Positions 61,636-64,000 of a stretch of DNA of 64,000 bases are shown here, in pieces; within the stretch, counting starts at the first letter, position 1, and each line of letters begins with the position of its first letter. The position numbers and the translations under genes were made by a program. The stretch is taken from NCBI RefSeq assembly GCF_015291705.1, contig NZ_CP030050.1, forward strand, positions 3,286,001 through 3,350,000, written 5' to 3'. The DNA comes from Bradyrhizobium arachidis (lineage in GTDB: Bacteria > Pseudomonadota > Alphaproteobacteria > Rhizobiales > Xanthobacteraceae). A model generated the notes under the pieces. The model ran no database searches. It had not been told where the DNA came from and was given only the letters and a program-made list of their open reading frames with translations.

Positions 61636-62745
61636 ATGACCGCGATCACCGACATCCCCGATGCACCACGTGCAGCCCGGCGTCCGCAAGCCGGTAACCC
61701 GGTGCTGCGCTGGCTGCGCACCAACCTGTTCTCGTCGATCCCGAACGGCATCCTCACGGTCGTGCTGCTGGCGCTGCTCGCCAAGGGCATCTTCAGCTTC
61801 GTGCAATGGGGTATCGCGAATGCGGTCTGGCTGGCGCCGGCCAATGACTCCAGCGCCTGTCGTGCCGCGCGTGGCATCGGCGCCTGCTGGGCGATCATCC
61901 CCGAAAAATACCGCTTCATCCTGTTCGGCACCTATCCGTTCGACGAGCAGTGGCGGCCGGCGCTGTCGGTGCTGCTGTTCATCGCGCTGTATTATCTCTC
62001 GACCCGTCGCGTCCTCTGGCGGCGCGAGCTGGTCTATCTCTGGATCGGGGCACTGGCCCTGATCAGCGTGCTGATGTGGGGCGGGGTGTTCGGGCTCTCC
62101 TTCGTCTCGCAGGACCGCTGGGGCGGCCTGCCGGTGACGTTGATCCTGGCGACGTTCGGGTTGGCGTTCGGCTTTCCGCTCGGCATCCTGGTCGCGCTCG
62201 GCCGGCGTTCGAAACTGCCGGCGATCCGCTCGCTCAGCGTGCTCTATGTCGAGCTGATCCGCGGCGTGCCGCTGGTGAGCCTCTTGTTCATGGCGAGCGT
62301 GATGTTTCCGCTGTTCATGCCTGCCGGCTTCAACATCGACAAGCTCTTGCGAGCGCAGATCGCGATCATCCTGTTCGCGGGCGCGTACCTCGCCGAAGTC
62401 ATTCGCGGCGGCCTCCAGGCCGTGCCGCGCGGGCAGTATGAAGCGGCGGATGCGCTGGGGTTGTCCTATTGGCGCAAGCACCGGCTGATCATCCTGCCGC
62501 AGGCGATCCGCCACGTCATCCCGCCGTTGGTCAACACCTTCATCGCCTTCTTCAAGGACACCAGTCTCGTCCTGATCATCGGCATCTTCGACCTGCTGAC
62601 CACAGCGAAAACCGCGATCATCGATCCGGCCTGGCAGCAGTTTTCCGTGGAAGTCTACATCTTCGTTGCCGCGATCTATTTCGTATTTTGCTTCGCGATG
62701 TCGCGCTACAGCCGGAGCCTCGAGGCTCACACCGCTTCGAGGTAA
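61636..62745 (+). CDS. aapM: General amino-acid ABC permease (AapM type)
   Basis: A 369-residue partner permease. The coupling loop EVIRGGLQAVPRGQYEAADA near residue 255 and RLIILPQAIRHVIPPLVNTF match the family. The N-terminal extension with three to four extra TMs and an exported loop containing two Cys (SSACRAARGIGACWAI) is characteristic of AapM. ATG 61636 is two bases after aapQ. In rhizobial aap operons aapP (the ATPase) follows here; instead a small exported protein and an amidase are found, so the ATPase must be encoded elsewhere. Confidence 0.92.
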   Translation: MTAITDIPDAPRAARRPQAGNPVLRWLRTNLFSSIPNGILTVVLLALLAKGIFSFVQWGIANAVWLAPANDSSACRAARGIGACWAIIPEKYRFILFGTYPFDEQWRPALSVLLFIALYYLSTRRVLWRRELVYLWIGALALISVLMWGGVFGLSFVSQDRWGGLPVTLILATFGLAFGFPLGILVALGRRSKLPAIRSLSVLYVELIRGVPLVSLLFMASVMFPLFMPAGFNIDKLLRAQIAIILFAGAYLAEVIRGGLQAVPRGQYEAADALGLSYWRKHRLIILPQAIRHVIPPLVNTFIAFFKDTSLVLIIGIFDLLTTAKTAIIDPAWQQFSVEVYIFVAAIYFVFCFAMSRYSRSLEAHTASR

Positions 62746-62868
62746 ATCCGGGAGCACGAAATGTTTATGCCGCGCCTATGGCAGGAGCACCGATTCAGAC
62801 TGGGAATCCTACGTTGCGAAACCCACGTCTGGTTTGCTGGTGGGCTTCAACACGAGGCACGTCAAATC

Positions 62869-63081
62869 ATGATGAAATCCGTTCTCGCCGCGTCGGCCGT
62901 TCTGGTCGCGCTTTGCTCCGCTGCCGACGCCCGCGAGGTGGTGCACCATCCATCCATGGCTTCGGAAGCGGCTGTCCGGATGTCACAGGTCCATCCGGGC
63001 TCCATGGCTTACACGGCTATGTCGGAGGATGCGGGCTACGACGCGCATCAATATCACGGCGGCCCGAAAGCAAACGACTAG
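62869..63081 (+). CDS. Small exported protein of unknown function
   Basis: A 70-residue reading frame starting at ATG 62869 with a plausible signal peptide (MKSVLAASAVLVALCSAADA). The predicted mature part, about 50 residues, is rich in His, Met, Ser and Ala (HHPSMASEAAVRMSQVHPG). The frame is open further upstream to 62761, but that part reads as non-coding. I do not recognise it. His/Met richness could hint at metal binding, which is speculative. It is 123 bases after aapM and convergent with the amidase. Confidence 0.55.
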   Translation: MMKSVLAASAVLVALCSAADAREVVHHPSMASEAAVRMSQVHPGSMAYTAMSEDAGYDAHQYHGGPKAND

Positions 63082-63134
63082 GGCACGCGGATGCCGGCAT
63101 CGGGGGACGGCTAGGTCCCCCGGTGCGGCCCGCA

Positions 63135-64000
63135 TCATGCCTTGACCTTCGGGTCAATCGGCGTGGTGCCGCGAAGGCCCAGAATGTCCTCCAGCACCTT
63201 TGCGCCGGCGAGCACCTGCGCATCCGCGCGCGGGGCGCCGACGACCTGCACGCCGACCGGCAGGCCCGAGGCGGTGAAGCCGCAGGGCAGCGATAGCGAC
63301 GGGCAGCAGGCAAGCGTGATCGCGTAGACGATGCCGAGCCATTCGACGTAGTTCTCGAACTTCTTGCCGGCGCATTCGGCGACATAGCGGTGCTCGATCG
63401 GGAAGGGCGGCACGATGGTCGTGGGCGTCAGCAACAGGTCATAGGTCTTGAAGAACTCGATGGCGCGTGCGGTCATGCCGACGCGCTGCGCTTCGGCGCG
63501 CGCGAGCTGCTCGACCGTGAGCTTGAGGCCTTCCTCGATGTTCCAGATCACCTCCGGCTTGAGCAGGTCGCGCTTGGTGCGCAGCAGGTTGGCCTTGGTG
63601 ATCGCAAAATCGAAAGCGCGCAACACGTGGAAGCATTCATGCGCCTCGCGCCAATCCGGATGCGCCTCCTCGACGATGGCGCCGGCTTCGGCAAAACGCT
63701 CCGCTGCCTTGCGCGTGATCGCCTTCACCTCGGGATCAACCGGCGTGATGCCGAGATCGGGCGAATAGGCGATGCGCTTCGGTCTCTTGCCCGACTGCGC
63801 GGCGGACAGGAACGAGGTCAGGGGCGCCGGCAGCGACAGTGGGTCGGCGGCATAATCACCGCTCATGGCGTCGAGCAGCAGCGCGAGATCCTCGACGTTG
63901 CGCGCCATCGGGCCGACCACCCCGAGATTGCGGTCGATCGCCGATTTCGGGGTATGCGCGACGCGGCCGATGCTCGGCCGCATGCCGACGACGCCGCAGA
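63135..64000 (-). CDS. Amidase-signature family enzyme, C-terminal part (partial)
   Basis: The C-terminal part of an amidase; the gene continues beyond base 64000 on the minus strand. The visible 288 residues begin at GVVGMRPSIGRV, the block that follows the catalytic Ser-cisSer-Lys region in amidase-signature enzymes, so the catalytic residues lie outside the window. Later blocks are DLLLTPTTIVPPFPI and LSLPCGFTASGLPVGVQVVG, both typical of the family. It would hydrolyse an amide in the cytoplasm. Its neighbours are amino-acid permeases, and a link with them is possible. Confidence 0.9.
   Translation of the reverse strand, partial: CGVVGMRPSIGRVAHTPKSAIDRNLGVVGPMARNVEDLALLLDAMSGDYAADPLSLPAPLTSFLSAAQSGKRPKRIAYSPDLGITPVDPEVKAITRKAAERFAEAGAIVEEAHPDWREAHECFHVLRAFDFAITKANLLRTKRDLLKPEVIWNIEEGLKLTVEQLARAEAQRVGMTARAIEFFKTYDLLLTPTTIVPPFPIEHRYVAECAGKKFENYVEWLGIVYAITLACCPSLSLPCGFTASGLPVGVQVVGAPRADAQVLAGAKVLEDILGLRGTTPIDPKVKA

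Overview
This is a gene-dense, high-GC stretch of chromosome that looks like Bradyrhizobium or a close relative (Nitrobacteraceae, Alphaproteobacteria). The reasons are the strongly GC-biased codon use, the phasin, class III PHA synthase and PaaX/Paa gene sets, an RND pump behind a TetR repressor, several oligopeptide and general amino-acid ABC importers, and short palindromic intergenic repeats of the kind scattered through Bradyrhizobium genomes. The genus is an inference; no rRNA or tRNA marker is present. The window reads as core or catabolic chromosome, with no phage, IS element, CRISPR array or integration site that I can see.

Layout. 1-411: end of a thiamine-diphosphate enzyme. 556-5613: TetR repressor with a palindromic operator, then an RND efflux adaptor and pump, closed by a strong terminator. 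5754-10722: a hybrid sensor kinase, a single-domain response regulator and a response regulator fused to a class III adenylate cyclase, all overlapping, followed by a RidA/CnbZ-like protein. 10770-24513: one continuous minus-strand run of twelve genes holding two complete Dpp-type peptide ABC importers around a cytoplasmic gamma-glutamyltransferase and a DUF1028 protein. 24903-32649: DUF6489, an esterase, a WS/DGAT-type acyltransferase, an epoxide-hydrolase-like protein, a P450-BM3-type fusion and a small methyltransferase-like protein. 32676-37077: a SnoaL-like protein and a hydrolase on the minus strand, then a polyhydroxyalkanoate locus (short PhaE-like subunit, class III PhaC, GNAT acetyltransferase, phasin). 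37254-39499: DUF445 protein and a second esterase paralogous to the first.

39710-46179: phenylacetate catabolism, with the PaaX repressor, the PaaABCDE epoxidase, the PaaI thioesterase and the PaaK ligase; later pathway steps (PaaG, PaaZ, PaaF, PaaH, PaaJ) are not here. 46244-55512: quinone oxidoreductase, YeeE/YedE transporter, EamA exporter facing a MocR regulator, an esterase-OsmC fusion, a sulfite-oxidase-like molybdoenzyme, an MHS-family MFS transporter, and a cytochrome P450 with its ferredoxin opposite a TetR regulator. 56312-62745: racemase-like protein, general amino-acid binding protein, class III aminotransferase and RpiR regulator, opposite two Aap-type permeases without an ATPase gene. 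62869-64000: a small exported protein and the C-terminal part of an amidase.

The most interesting non-coding observation is that two unrelated intergenic repeat families (28606-28683 and 37159-37236; 56984-57105) share the same predicted architecture: a long outer stem enclosing three hairpins, with compensating changes in the hairpins between the two copies of the first family. Among genes, the interleaved peptide-transport/GGT/DUF1028 cluster, the kinase-regulator-cyclase relay and the very short PhaE-like subunit are the best leads. I did not find a clearly undescribed defence or mobile system.
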